A stretch of 64,000 bases of DNA from Eubacteriales bacterium (GTDB lineage: Bacteria > Bacillota > Clostridia > Lachnospirales > Lachnospiraceae): NCBI GenBank assembly GCA_030524175.1, contig JAUNHC010000011.1, forward strand, positions 1-64,000, read 5' to 3'. Shown here piece by piece: positions 1-7,361 of this stretch. The notes under the pieces were generated by a model. The model ran no database searches and was not told where the DNA came from. It saw only the letters and a list, made by a program, of their open reading frames with translations. Every line of letters starts with the position of its first letter. The first letter of the stretch is position 1. Made by a program: the position numbers and the translations under genes.

Positions 1-52
1 GAGCACTTGACTTTTAATCAAGTTGTCCGGGGTTCGAATCCCCGATGCTTCA
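1..52 (+). tRNA. tRNA-Lys: tRNA-Lys(UUU), 3' part only
   Basis: The window opens inside a tRNA. An anticodon stem CTTGA/TCAAG holds the loop CTTTTAA with anticodon TTT at 13-15. It is followed by a T-arm (28-44, loop TTCGAAT), the 3' acceptor strand ATGCTTC (45-51) and discriminator A52. CCA is not encoded. The 5' acceptor, D-arm and start lie outside the window. Confidence 0.93.
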
Positions 53-66
53 TTATTATTAAGTTG

Positions 67-97
67 GAAATTCTCATAAGCGAGGATTTCTTTTTTT
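67..97 (+). terminator. Rho-independent terminator of tRNA-Lys
   Basis: A 9-bp stem (67-75 with 82-90, one G-U pair) and a 6-nt loop are followed directly by seven T residues, 15 nt after the tRNA. Confidence 0.75.
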
Positions 98-100
98 ATA

Positions 101-294
101 TACTACGAAAGTATTCCATTTTGTTCTGACCAGAACGTTATGACTTTCCTAGTATATAAAAACCCTCCGGGGGATGCACACAATGTGCAGAGGAAGGCTG
201 CTTCGCAGCTGCACATTGGCGCACAAAGTGTACAAGTCTCTCATGAGTGAGGGATTCAGGAAGTTGAAGTGGACTTGTCCACTTTGTTATGTGT
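101..294 (+). repeat. Degenerate intergenic repeat, copy A
   Basis: This non-coding stretch shares an ordered set of words with 405-599: GAAAGTATTCCA, then TATAAAAACCC, a small hairpin with a TTC loop (GCTGC-TTC-GCAGC here), TGCACATTGG, CACAAGTCTCT-like and CACTTTGTTAT. Between the copies the TTC-loop hairpin changes on both strands of its stem, which suggests an RNA structure. No ORF was found in it. Confidence 0.6.
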
Positions 295-402
295 AAAAAC
301 TTCGGGAATGTACATAATGCGAAAAGAAAGCTGCCTTAAAGCCATATTAGCAGTCTTACATCAGCGGATAAAGTCTACTCTATAATTGGGTAGGCTTTTT
401 TG
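295..402 (+). repeat. Partial third copy of the intergenic repeat, ending in a terminator-like hairpin
   Basis: The segment starts with TAAAAACTTCGGG and AAGAAAGCTGCCTTAAAG, recognisably like the middle of copy A but more decayed. It ends at 371-402 with AAGTCTACTC pairing to GGGTAGGCTT (two wobbles), then TTTTTT. The hairpin-plus-T-run sits in the same relative position as the tRNA-Lys terminator before copy A, so the repeat unit may include a terminator. Confidence 0.45.
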
Positions 403-404
403 TA

Positions 405-599
405 TTATTAAGAAAGTATTCCAGTCTATTCTAACAGGAAGTTCAATAATTTCCTATGATATAAAAACCCAATGGGTGATGTATATAAGGTGTATAGGAG
501 GATGCTTCGCATCTGCATCTTGGTGCAAAAGGTTCACAAGTCTCTTATAAGTGAGGAATTGAGGTAGCTAAGGATAATTGTACACTTTGTTATTATTAT
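405..599 (+). repeat. Degenerate intergenic repeat, copy C
   Basis: This is the second full-length copy, about 304 bp downstream of copy A. It carries GAAAGTATTCCA, TATAAAAACCC, GATGC-TTC-GCATC, CTGCATCTTGG, CACAAGTCTCT and CACTTTGTTAT in the same order. It diverges from copy A by many substitutions but has little length change. No gene is visible in it. Confidence 0.6.
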
Positions 600-680
600 A
601 GGTTTCTTTAATATTTTTTATAAAATCACACATTGAAATTAATTATATTGATAATTATATTAATTATTTTAAGTTTAATA

Positions 681-709
681 TTGACAATATTTATTTTAAG
701 GTTTATATT
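681..709 (+). promoter_or_regulatory. Sigma-A promoter for the DUF2089 operon
   Basis: A perfect -35 TTGACA (681-686), a 17-bp spacer and -10 TATATT (704-709) lie in an A/T-rich region. The predicted start near 716 gives a leader of about 20 nt that contains the ribosome-binding site AAGAAGG. Confidence 0.8.
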
Positions 710-735
710 GTATTTATAAGAAAGAAGGTGATACG

Positions 736-1107
736 ATGTACCAGGTTATCAGCCGCTGTCCTGTGTGCGGCGGGAAGCTTAAAGTGGTTAAACTCCAGTG
801 TGAGAACTGTGACACAGCTATTGAGAATAATTTTTATCTCAGTAAATTTGATTATCTTTCACCAGAGGATCTGTTTTTTGCAGAAACATTTTTAAAGTGC
901 CGGGGTAATATTAAGGAAGTGGAAAAAGAGCTGAAAATTTCTTATCCCACCGTGCGTTCCCGTTTGGATGATATCATCCTGAAGCTTGGGGGAAAAGGGA
1001 AGAATCATTCACCGTCTGCCCCACGTAAAAAAGAAATTCTGGATGCTTTAGAGAACGGAGAGATAACTCCTGAAGAGGCAATGGAACAAATGAAGGATAA
1101 TGATTGA
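736..1107 (+). CDS. DUF2089 family zinc-ribbon/HTH protein
   Basis: This 123-residue soluble protein starts at ATG 736 behind AAGAAGGTGAT. The N-terminal CPVCGGK and CENCD pairs (residues 8-11 and 22-25) form a zinc-ribbon-like four-cysteine site. A helix-turn-helix-like stretch with SYPTVRSRLDDII follows, which is the DUF2089 pattern. The last 25 residues (EILDALENGEITPEEAMEQM) resemble a SHOCT-type short helical hairpin that recurs at the N-terminus of the next gene. It is first in a three-gene run. The family is generally taken to be transcriptional, and the exact target is unknown. Confidence 0.85.
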   Translation: MYQVISRCPVCGGKLKVVKLQCENCDTAIENNFYLSKFDYLSPEDLFFAETFLKCRGNIKEVEKELKISYPTVRSRLDDIILKLGGKGKNHSPSAPRKKEILDALENGEITPEEAMEQMKDND

Positions 1108-1203
1108 TAACAGTTAAGGCTGGACCAGTGCACTGACCAGATTGCTGTAATGATTGAAATATAAGCCCGGACTTTGATGGGAATTTCAGAAAAGAGGATA
1201 ATT

Positions 1204-1626
1204 ATGGATGAGAAAATGAGAATTTTAAAGATGTTGGAAGATGGTAAGGTTACTGCTGAACAGGCAATGGGACTGCTTAATGCAATGGGAGAGAATGCAT
1301 CTGAGGAAAGTGCCGGCAGTGAGAATGCAGGAGGAACATGGATGGATGTTGTCACAAAATCTGATACCTCCTATGAGAATAAAATGCTGCGTATTGTTGT
1401 AGACAGTCCTACAGGTGATAAGGTAAATGTTCAGCTTCCGGTAAAAATTATACGTCAGGTTCTTAAAGTAACAGGCAAACTTCCGATTCAGGGAGAGGGG
1501 ATGCAGAATATAGATTTGGAATCCCTCACTGCTTCTGTTCTGGAATGTCTGGATAATGAGACACTGGGTAATATTGTAGATGTAAATGCAGCGGACGGTA
1601 CCACGGTTAGAGTATTTATTGGCTGA
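1204..1626 (+). CDS. SHOCT-like domain protein, function unknown
   Basis: The protein has 140 residues. ATG 1204 is preferred over an upstream in-frame ATG at 1174 because AGAGGA lies just in front of it. Residues 1-30 (MRILKMLEDGKVTAEQAMGLL) form a SHOCT-like helical hairpin, matching the C-terminal tail of the DUF2089 protein upstream. Residues 60-140 form a second domain rich in alternating hydrophobics (LRIVVDSPTGDKVNVQLPVK, ending VNAADGTTVRVFI). This is similar in layout to YvlB/LiaX-type proteins, but no membrane segment is present. It is probably co-transcribed with its neighbours. Confidence 0.75.
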   Translation: MDEKMRILKMLEDGKVTAEQAMGLLNAMGENASEESAGSENAGGTWMDVVTKSDTSYENKMLRIVVDSPTGDKVNVQLPVKIIRQVLKVTGKLPIQGEGMQNIDLESLTASVLECLDNETLGNIVDVNAADGTTVRVFIG

Positions 1627-1643
1627 TACAAGGAGGGAGTTTC

Positions 1644-1907
1644 ATGCGCATCATTGTACGTGCAAAGGGTGTTAATTTATGGATTCCAGTTCCTTTATGC
1701 CTGGCATCAGCGGCGGTGAGTCTAATGCCTGAATCAGCTTTTTTGGAAATGAGAAAATCGGTTGCCCCGCCTTATGATGAGTTGATCACAAAAGAATTTT
1801 TAAGGGAGATTGTCCGGGAATGCAGATTTGTGCTGAAACAGTATAAAGGACTTGAAATGATACATGTGGAAGCGCATGACGGTACTTATGTATCTGTTAC
1901 AATATGA
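1644..1907 (+). CDS. Small protein related to the C-terminal domain of the upstream gene
   Basis: This 87-residue protein follows AGGAGGGAG and lies 17 bp after the previous stop. Its start (MRIIVRAKGVNLWIPVPLCL) and end (IHVEAHDGTYVSVTI) parallel the second domain of the 1204-1626 product (LRIVVDS...VNVQLP and VDVNAADGTTVRVFI). It therefore looks like a stand-alone paralogue of that domain. There is no signal peptide. The biochemical function is unknown, and a role as partner of the two upstream proteins is inferred from operon position. Confidence 0.65.
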   Translation: MRIIVRAKGVNLWIPVPLCLASAAVSLMPESAFLEMRKSVAPPYDELITKEFLREIVRECRFVLKQYKGLEMIHVEAHDGTYVSVTI

Positions 1908-2006
1908 TGGTTTGTCAGTTATGCTGGCAGAATATAACCGAGCAGCTCAGATAAAGAGGATGCCGTACAAGTCAAAGGAATGGCTTGTAAGGCATCTTTT
2001 TTCATG

Positions 2007-2035
2007 TTGACATTCTCAGGTTTACCATATAGAAT
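2007..2035 (+). promoter_or_regulatory. Promoter of the TetR gene
   Basis: TTGACA (2007-2012), a 17-bp spacer and TAGAAT (2030-2035) are followed by an alternative TATAAT at 2035-2040 whose 22-bp spacing is too long. The predicted start is about 30 nt before the ATG. Confidence 0.65.
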
Positions 2036-2072
2036 ATAATGAAAGCGTTCACTTGCATAAAAGGAGGAAGGT

Positions 2073-2651
2073 ATGGATGAAACCAGGCAGAGAATTATAG
2101 ATGCCGCCATGGCATTAGTCCGGGATAAGGGGTATGCTGCCACTACAACGAAAGATATCGCTCATATGGCAGGAGTAAATGAATGTACTTTGTTTCGTAA
2201 GTTTGAGAGCAAAAAGGACATTATTTTAAATGGAATGGAGCAGGAGAAGTGGCGGCCGGAGGTTACGCAGGAGATTTTTGAACATGTGAAATGGGATTTG
2301 GAACCAGATCTCATATTGTTTATGAAGAATTATATGGATAGGATCACACCGGATTTCGTAAACCTTTCAATCGGTCTCAGGGCACCTCAGCTATATGGGG
2401 ATACGGCGCCACTTATTATGAAAATACCCAAGGCTTTTATCTCTACTCTTGTGGAGTATTTCAAGAGTATGGAGGATAAAGGTAAAATCCCGCATATGGA
2501 TTTTGAAAGTCTGGCAGTGACTATTTTTTCAACAACCTTTGGGTTTACTTTTCTAAAGGCTTCTTTTGCATCTAACCTGACTGATATAGGGCAGGAGAGC
2601 TTTATAGAAGAGAGCGTAAGAACATTTGTAAAGGGAATACCGCAAATATAA
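2073..2651 (+). CDS. TetR/AcrR family transcriptional regulator
   Basis: This 192-residue protein starts at ATG 2073 behind AAAGGAGGAAGG. Residues 5-50 form the TetR DNA-binding domain: RIIDAAMALVRDKGYAATTT, then KDIAHMAGVNECTLFRKFESK with the recognition helix. The C-terminal 140 residues are the variable ligand/dimer domain. It lies 70 bp upstream of ilvB on the same strand with no terminator between them, so read-through into ilvBN is possible. The ligand cannot be predicted. TetR proteins next to ilvBN are not a standard regulatory pairing. Confidence 0.9.
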   Translation: MDETRQRIIDAAMALVRDKGYAATTTKDIAHMAGVNECTLFRKFESKKDIILNGMEQEKWRPEVTQEIFEHVKWDLEPDLILFMKNYMDRITPDFVNLSIGLRAPQLYGDTAPLIMKIPKAFISTLVEYFKSMEDKGKIPHMDFESLAVTIFSTTFGFTFLKASFASNLTDIGQESFIEESVRTFVKGIPQI

Positions 2652-2721
2652 AGAGACAGACGCTGGTTCTGTTTCACAATGGATGCCGCAGTAGAGTGCG
2701 GAAAGGGAGGAAATCGAGAAT

Positions 2722-4458
2722 ATGCAGATAACAGGTGCTGAATTATTTGTTAAAGCATTAAAGGAAGAGAAGGTAGATACTCTGTTTGCCTATCCGGGCG
2801 GACAGGCGATTGACTTGTTTAATGCTTTGTATGGGGAGAAGGATATTGATGTTATTCTGCCCCGCCATGAGCAGGCTCTGGTACACGCTGCTGACGGATA
2901 CGCCCGTTCTACAGGGAAAGTGGGTGTATGTCTTGTTACAAGCGGCCCAGGCGCCACCAATCTTGTTACAGGGATTGCCACAGCTAATTACGACAGTGTA
3001 CCTTTAGTTTGTTTTACAGGTCAGGTTGCCACAAGCCTTATTGGAAATGATGCATTCCAGGAGGTTGATATTGTAGGTATTACCAGGAGTATCTGTAAAT
3101 ATGCCGTGACGGTACGTAAGAGAGAAGATCTGGGCACTATAATTAAGAAAGCTTTTTATATTGCCAGGACCGGAAAACCCGGAGTGGTTGTAGTGGATCT
3201 GCCTAAGGATATCCAGCAGAAGCCGGGCAGTGACATTTATCCTGAACAGATAGATATCCGTGGTTATAAACCAAACACATCAGTTCATATCGGGCAGATT
3301 AAAAAGGCGGTTGATTTGCTGAATAAGGCTAAAAAGCCAGTATTTCTTATCGGTGGAGGAGTGAATATCTCCCATGCTGCAGAAGAGATGACAAAACTTG
3401 CTGAGCTCACCGGGATTCCTGTTATTACTACAATAATGGGGAAGGGGGCTGTTCCGACCACTCATGAACTTTATGTGGGCAATATTGGAATACACGGCAG
3501 TTTTGCTGCTAATTCTGCCATCAGTAATTGTGATGTGCTGTTTTCAATCGGAACGCGTTTTAATGACCGTATAACAGGAAAAATTGAGGAATTTGCTAAA
3601 AATGCGACTATTATACATATTGATATAGATTCTGCATCCATATCAAGAAATATAGCTGTGGATATTCCTATTGTTGCAGACGCCAAGAATGCCATAGAGG
3701 CACTTCTTAAGAAAGCATCACCTTTAAAGATTGATGAATGGCGCGCTCAGATCCAAGAGTGGAAGAATAAATATCCGATCAGCATGTCAGGAGAGGGAAT
3801 GACTCCTCAGAAGATTGTAGGAGCTGTGAATCGTGTCTTTGACAATGCTGTTATCACCACAGATGTGGGACAGAACCAGTTATGGGCAACACAGTATCTT
3901 GATTTAGACAATAAGAAACAGATGCTTACTTCAGGAGGCCTTGGAACTATGGGATACGGATTCCCGGCTGCTATCGGGGCTAAGCTTGGAAATCCTGATA
4001 AGGATGTAGTAGTGATCTCCGGAGACGGAGGTATGCAGATGAATATCCAGGAGATGGCAACGGCTGTTGTCTATGAACTTCCAATGACAATCTGTATACT
4101 GAACAATGGTTTTCTGGGGAATGTACGTCAATGGCAGGAAATGTTCTTTGACAGAAGGTATTCCTGCACCTGTCTGAGATACCGCAGAAGCTGTGATTCT
4201 GCCTGCAGCACTCCGGGCGAGGAATGCCCGGTGTACACACCTGATTTCATAAAGCTGGCAGAAAGCTACGGGGCGAAAGGTATCCGCGTAACAAAGGAAG
4301 ATGAAATAGAGGCTGCTTTGCTTGAGGCTAAAAACAGTAAGAAAGTTCCTGTTGTCATTGAGTTTATAATCGAACGTGAAGCAAATGTTATGCCTATGGT
4401 ACCTCCGGGAAATGCCCTTAGTGATATGGTTTTGGAAAGTGGGGAAAATGAAGCATGA
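2722..4458 (+). CDS. ilvB: Acetolactate synthase large subunit
   Basis: This 578-residue ThDP enzyme condenses two pyruvates, or pyruvate with 2-oxobutyrate, in the first common step of branched-chain amino acid synthesis. The N-terminal PYR domain carries the conserved catalytic Glu region (YPGGQAIDLFNAL, LPRHEQALVHAADGYAR). A middle FAD/DHAP-like domain is followed by a PP domain with the ThDP/Mg motif GDGGMQMNIQEM and NN. Between RQWQEMFF and YTPDFIKLAESYG there is an extra segment with five cysteines (482, 484, 491, 495, 502) that is absent from textbook AHAS. The gene overlaps ilvN by 4 bp (ATGA), which implies translational coupling. Confidence 0.95.
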   Translation: MQITGAELFVKALKEEKVDTLFAYPGGQAIDLFNALYGEKDIDVILPRHEQALVHAADGYARSTGKVGVCLVTSGPGATNLVTGIATANYDSVPLVCFTGQVATSLIGNDAFQEVDIVGITRSICKYAVTVRKREDLGTIIKKAFYIARTGKPGVVVVDLPKDIQQKPGSDIYPEQIDIRGYKPNTSVHIGQIKKAVDLLNKAKKPVFLIGGGVNISHAAEEMTKLAELTGIPVITTIMGKGAVPTTHELYVGNIGIHGSFAANSAISNCDVLFSIGTRFNDRITGKIEEFAKNATIIHIDIDSASISRNIAVDIPIVADAKNAIEALLKKASPLKIDEWRAQIQEWKNKYPISMSGEGMTPQKIVGAVNRVFDNAVITTDVGQNQLWATQYLDLDNKKQMLTSGGLGTMGYGFPAAIGAKLGNPDKDVVVISGDGGMQMNIQEMATAVVYELPMTICILNNGFLGNVRQWQEMFFDRRYSCTCLRYRRSCDSACSTPGEECPVYTPDFIKLAESYGAKGIRVTKEDEIEAALLEAKNSKKVPVVIEFIIEREANVMPMVPPGNALSDMVLESGENEA

Positions 4459-4943
4459 AAAAAAGATGGATTTGTTTATTAGTAGAAAATGATATAGGGG
4501 CGTTGGCGCGCATTGCGGGACTGTTTTCCGGGAAATCTTATAACCTTGACAGTCTCACAGCAGGACCGACTGAGGATGAAACAGTGTCCCGCATGACCAT
4601 CAGCCTTACCAGTGATGATAAAACTTTCGAACAGGTGAAGAAACAGCTCAACAGAAGTGTGGAAGTTATTAAAGTTATTGATTATACAGACATACCCATA
4701 CACAGCAAGGAGCTTATGTATATTAAAATCAGCAGTTGTTCAAACAAGGATATGACAGAAGTTTTCCGCATTGCTCAGGTATACGACATGCAGGTGATCG
4801 ATTATAATCCTGCATGTGCTCTTCTTCAATGTGTACAGACAGAAAAGAGAAATGATGATCTCATAAAGCTCCTTCAGAAATGCTTTGTCAACAGGATTGA
4901 GGTAGTGCGGGGAGGCAGTGTGGCTATCGAGGCTATCAATTAA
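4455..4943 (+). CDS. ilvN: Acetolactate synthase small (regulatory) subunit
   Basis: This 162-residue protein starts inside the ilvB stop (ATGA). The N-terminal ACT domain is visible as WICLLVENDIGALARIAGLF with SYNLDSLTAGPTED, which is the valine-binding regulatory fold. A C-terminal ACT-like domain follows (ELMYIKISSC, VYDMQVIDY). It activates IlvB and gives it feedback inhibition. The name ilvH would be equally acceptable. The length is typical for the family. Confidence 0.94.
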   Translation: MKKRWICLLVENDIGALARIAGLFSGKSYNLDSLTAGPTEDETVSRMTISLTSDDKTFEQVKKQLNRSVEVIKVIDYTDIPIHSKELMYIKISSCSNKDMTEVFRIAQVYDMQVIDYNPACALLQCVQTEKRNDDLIKLLQKCFVNRIEVVRGGSVAIEAIN

Positions 4944-5006
4944 AGTGTCCGCCTATACAGACCGGGGGTCTTGCCGAAAGCAATTTTCAAACATGCTCTA
5001 GAACCG

Positions 5007-5038
5007 TATCCTACACATTGTAGGAAATGTGTGGGATA
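5007..5038. other. Hairpin downstream of ilvN
   Basis: TATCCTACACATT pairs with AATGTGTGGGATA (13 bp, one wobble) over a 6-nt loop. No T-run follows, so it is a stable mRNA 3' hairpin or a weak transcription stop rather than a classical terminator. It lies in the 205-bp gap before the methyltransferase cluster. Confidence 0.5.
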
Positions 5039-5148
5039 AAGTCCATAGTATAGTGCATTTTTACTGACAAATAAATTTGATACAATACATACAGTAGGAA
5101 GCAGCTTTGGGCTGCGGAAATAACTAAGAGCGTCAGGAGGCGGTAGCA

Positions 5149-5964
5149 ATGATAATTATTGGGGAAAAAATTAACGGCTCTATACCTTCTGTGGCAGAAG
5201 CCATAGCCAACAGAGATGCGGAATTTATTAAAGACAGAGCCAGAAAGCAGGCGGAAGCCAATGCTACGTTCATTGATTGTTGTGCCTCTGTCCCGGAGGA
5301 TCAGGAATTGGAAACCTTGAAGTGGATGATCGACTGCATCCAGGAGGTTACAGACCTGCCTATATCTGTGGACAGTCCAAGTGCAGACATCCTTGTAGAG
5401 GCATATAAGTTCTGCAAGAGACCAGGACTTTTCAATTCTGTTTCCGGTGAAGGGGATAAGATTGATAAGATCTTTCCGATCATGGCACAGGAGGAGAATA
5501 AGGGATGGCAGGTGATTGCCCTGTTAAGTGATGATACAGGCATTCCTAAATGTGCAGCGGACAGACTTCGCGTGTTTGACAACATTATGGCAAAGGCGAA
5601 GGAATACGGAATTGCACCTTCCAGAATACATATTGACCCGTTGGTGGAAATGCTCTGTACCTCAGAGGACGGCATTGCCACAAACATTGAGGTTATCAGT
5701 ACAGTGAGAAAGCAGTATCCTGATATTCATATCACGGCTGCTATCAGCAATATTTCCTTTAACCTTCCGGTTAGGAAGCTGATCAATTTAGGGTTTACGG
5801 TTTTGGCAATGAATGCAGGACTTGACAGCGGTATACTTGATCCGACCAACAGGGATATGCTTGGTTTGATCTATGCGACAGAGGCTCTTATGGGGGAAGA
5901 CGATTACTGTATGGAATACATCGGTGCGTACAGAGAAGGCCTTATCGGACCGGTCAAGAAATAA
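5149..5964 (+). CDS. Methyltetrahydrofolate:corrinoid protein methyltransferase
   Basis: This 271-residue protein starts at ATG 5149 behind CAGGAGGCGG. It is a TIM-barrel pterin-binding domain protein of the AcsE/MtvA/MtrH type. The hallmarks visible are IIGEKINGSIPSV at the N-terminus, DRARKQAEANATFIDC, ISVDSPSADIL, FNSVSGEGDK and HIDPLVEMLC. It is predicted to move a methyl group between a corrinoid protein and tetrahydrofolate. In this setting it is component MT II, linking demethylation to the folate branch of the Wood-Ljungdahl pathway. It is followed 87 bp later by a corrinoid protein, its natural partner. Confidence 0.9.
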   Translation: MIIIGEKINGSIPSVAEAIANRDAEFIKDRARKQAEANATFIDCCASVPEDQELETLKWMIDCIQEVTDLPISVDSPSADILVEAYKFCKRPGLFNSVSGEGDKIDKIFPIMAQEENKGWQVIALLSDDTGIPKCAADRLRVFDNIMAKAKEYGIAPSRIHIDPLVEMLCTSEDGIATNIEVISTVRKQYPDIHITAAISNISFNLPVRKLINLGFTVLAMNAGLDSGILDPTNRDMLGLIYATEALMGEDDYCMEYIGAYREGLIGPVKK

Positions 5965-6051
5965 TAGTCATTTGATTGTCAATTACAGAAGAAATTAAAG
6001 GCTGAGGCCTTAATTAAATACAATAAAACATATTATGGGAGGTAATGTAGC

Positions 6052-6684
6052 ATGAGCAAGATAGAAGAGGTTTCCGGATTAGTCATTAAAGGAAAAGCAA
6101 AATTGATCGCAGCAGCAGTACAGGAAGCATTGGATGAAGGGAATGAGGCAACAGCAGTTCTCGATGCTATGATCGAGGCTATGGGTGTAGTTGGAGAAAG
6201 ATTTAAAAATAATGAAATTTTCGTTCCTGAGATGTTGATCGCAGCAAGAGCTATGAAAAAAGGTGTTGAAGTTTTGAAACCACATCTTTCCGGCGGCAGC
6301 GCAGGTGTTGCAGGTAAAATGATCATCGGAACCGTTGCAGGCGACCTGCACGACATCGGCAAAAATCTGGTAGCGATGATGATTGAAAGTGCCGGATTTG
6401 AAGTAATTGATTTAGGTGTTGATGTACCGGCAGATAAATTCGTTGAAGCTGTAAGAGAGAATCCGGATGTAAAGGTTGTAGGGCTTTCCGCACTTTTGAC
6501 AACTACTATGCCTGCAATGAAGGAAACTGTAAAAATACTGAACGAGCAGGATTTCCGCGGAAATATTAAGATCATGGTTGGCGGAGCTCCTATCTCACCG
6601 GAATTTGCAGAGGAGATCGGTGCAGATGCTTATACAGCAGACGCTGCATCTGCAGCACAGAAAGCAAAAGAACTGGCTGCTTAA
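6052..6684 (+). CDS. Methyltransferase corrinoid protein (B12-binding), first copy
   Basis: This 210-residue protein starts at ATG 6052 behind GGGAGGTAATG. Residues 1-85 form the four-helix cap domain (B12-binding 2). Residues 90-210 form the Rossmann-like B12-binding domain with the cobalt-ligand motif DLHDIGKNLV (DxHxxG) and the lower-loop MVGGAPISPEFAEEIGADAY. It carries the methyl group on its cobamide between the substrate methyltransferase and the MeTHF methyltransferase. It is paralogous to the protein at 9798. A terminator follows the gene, so it may be expressed above its downstream neighbours. Confidence 0.94.
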   Translation: MSKIEEVSGLVIKGKAKLIAAAVQEALDEGNEATAVLDAMIEAMGVVGERFKNNEIFVPEMLIAARAMKKGVEVLKPHLSGGSAGVAGKMIIGTVAGDLHDIGKNLVAMMIESAGFEVIDLGVDVPADKFVEAVRENPDVKVVGLSALLTTTMPAMKETVKILNEQDFRGNIKIMVGGAPISPEFAEEIGADAYTADAASAAQKAKELAA

Positions 6685-6720
6685 TAAATAAGGTTTGTCT
6701 TTGTACAACTAAAATAACAA

Positions 6721-6766
6721 AGTCCGCAGACGCTGTACTGAATCCCAACAGCCTCTGTGGGCTTTT
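6721..6766 (+). terminator. Terminator after the first corrinoid gene
   Basis: A 16-nt arm AGTCCGCAGACGCTGT pairs with ACAGCCTCTGTGGGCT (two wobbles, one mismatch) and is followed by TTTT. The mid-cluster position suggests partial termination. Confidence 0.65.
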
Positions 6767-6767
6767 G

Positions 6768-6962
6768 TAATTATACCTGATGTGGTATAATGAGAACACT
6801 TAGCGAGCCCGAGCCAAAGGCGACAGGCGAGGTTAGTGAGACATATACCTGGACACTTAATGAAGCGAAGCTGAATTTAGCGACCATGGTATAATCAAGC
6901 CGTAGTTAAGCGGTTAACACCCGCTGGCATATTTTTTATTTTCTATAACAGGAGGAAAATCC
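6768..6962 (+). promoter_or_regulatory. Non-coding leader with two GGTATAAT elements
   Basis: This 195-bp stretch has no gene. It holds two copies of GGTATAAT (-10-like TATAAT at 6786-6791 and 6890-6895) and several TTAGCGA-like words with hairpin potential. TTGTAA lies 15 bp before the first -10, and the second has no clear -35. It probably contains the promoter for the Cys-rich protein and reactivator genes. No cobalamin-riboswitch core was recognised. Confidence 0.4.
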
Positions 6963-7298
6963 ATGATTATTGAGGGAAATCTGAAGCAGAAGGAAGCAAT
7001 GGAAGCATTTCACAGAGGTGACAGAAAAGAAGGCTTGCGTCTTCAGGAGGAATTTGCCGCACAGTTCCGCGAGGAATATAAGGACAAGGACCACTGTCCC
7101 TGCAAAAAAGCATGCCGTTACCATGGAAATTGTAAGGAATGTGTTGCTATACACAGAGCACATCAGGAGCATGTGCCAAACTGTATGCGCCCATTGCTGA
7201 ACAGAAAGCTTAAAAGTCTTTCAGAACTTACAGAACATACTCTGTCATATGAGATTGAGCCTCCTAAGGAAGTGTTAAGAAAAGAACAGACAGATTAA
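6963..7298 (+). CDS. Small cysteine-rich accessory protein of the methyltransferase cluster
   Basis: This 111-residue soluble protein starts behind AGGAGGAAAAT. The N-terminus is helical and charged (KQKEAMEAFHRGDRKEGLRL). The core has a compact Cys/His set, HCPCKKACRYHGNCKEC, then H and HVPNCM. It looks like a metal or Fe-S site (six Cys and several His within about 40 residues). Similar short proteins are sometimes annotated, without basis, as LPS biosynthesis proteins. Its place between the corrinoid protein and the reactivator suggests an accessory role in methyl transfer. The function is unknown. Confidence 0.7.
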   Translation: MIIEGNLKQKEAMEAFHRGDRKEGLRLQEEFAAQFREEYKDKDHCPCKKACRYHGNCKECVAIHRAHQEHVPNCMRPLLNRKLKSLSELTEHTLSYEIEPPKEVLRKEQTD

Positions 7299-7361
7299 AG
7301 GACATACATAATAAAGCCCTGGAAAGAGCTGTTATGATATATTGGGGAAAGAGGAATTATT

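Noticed and set aside
6685-6962. Cobalamin riboswitch before the corrinoid operon genes
   Set aside because: No B12-box-like conserved core was recognised here or before 5149, so no riboswitch is called.
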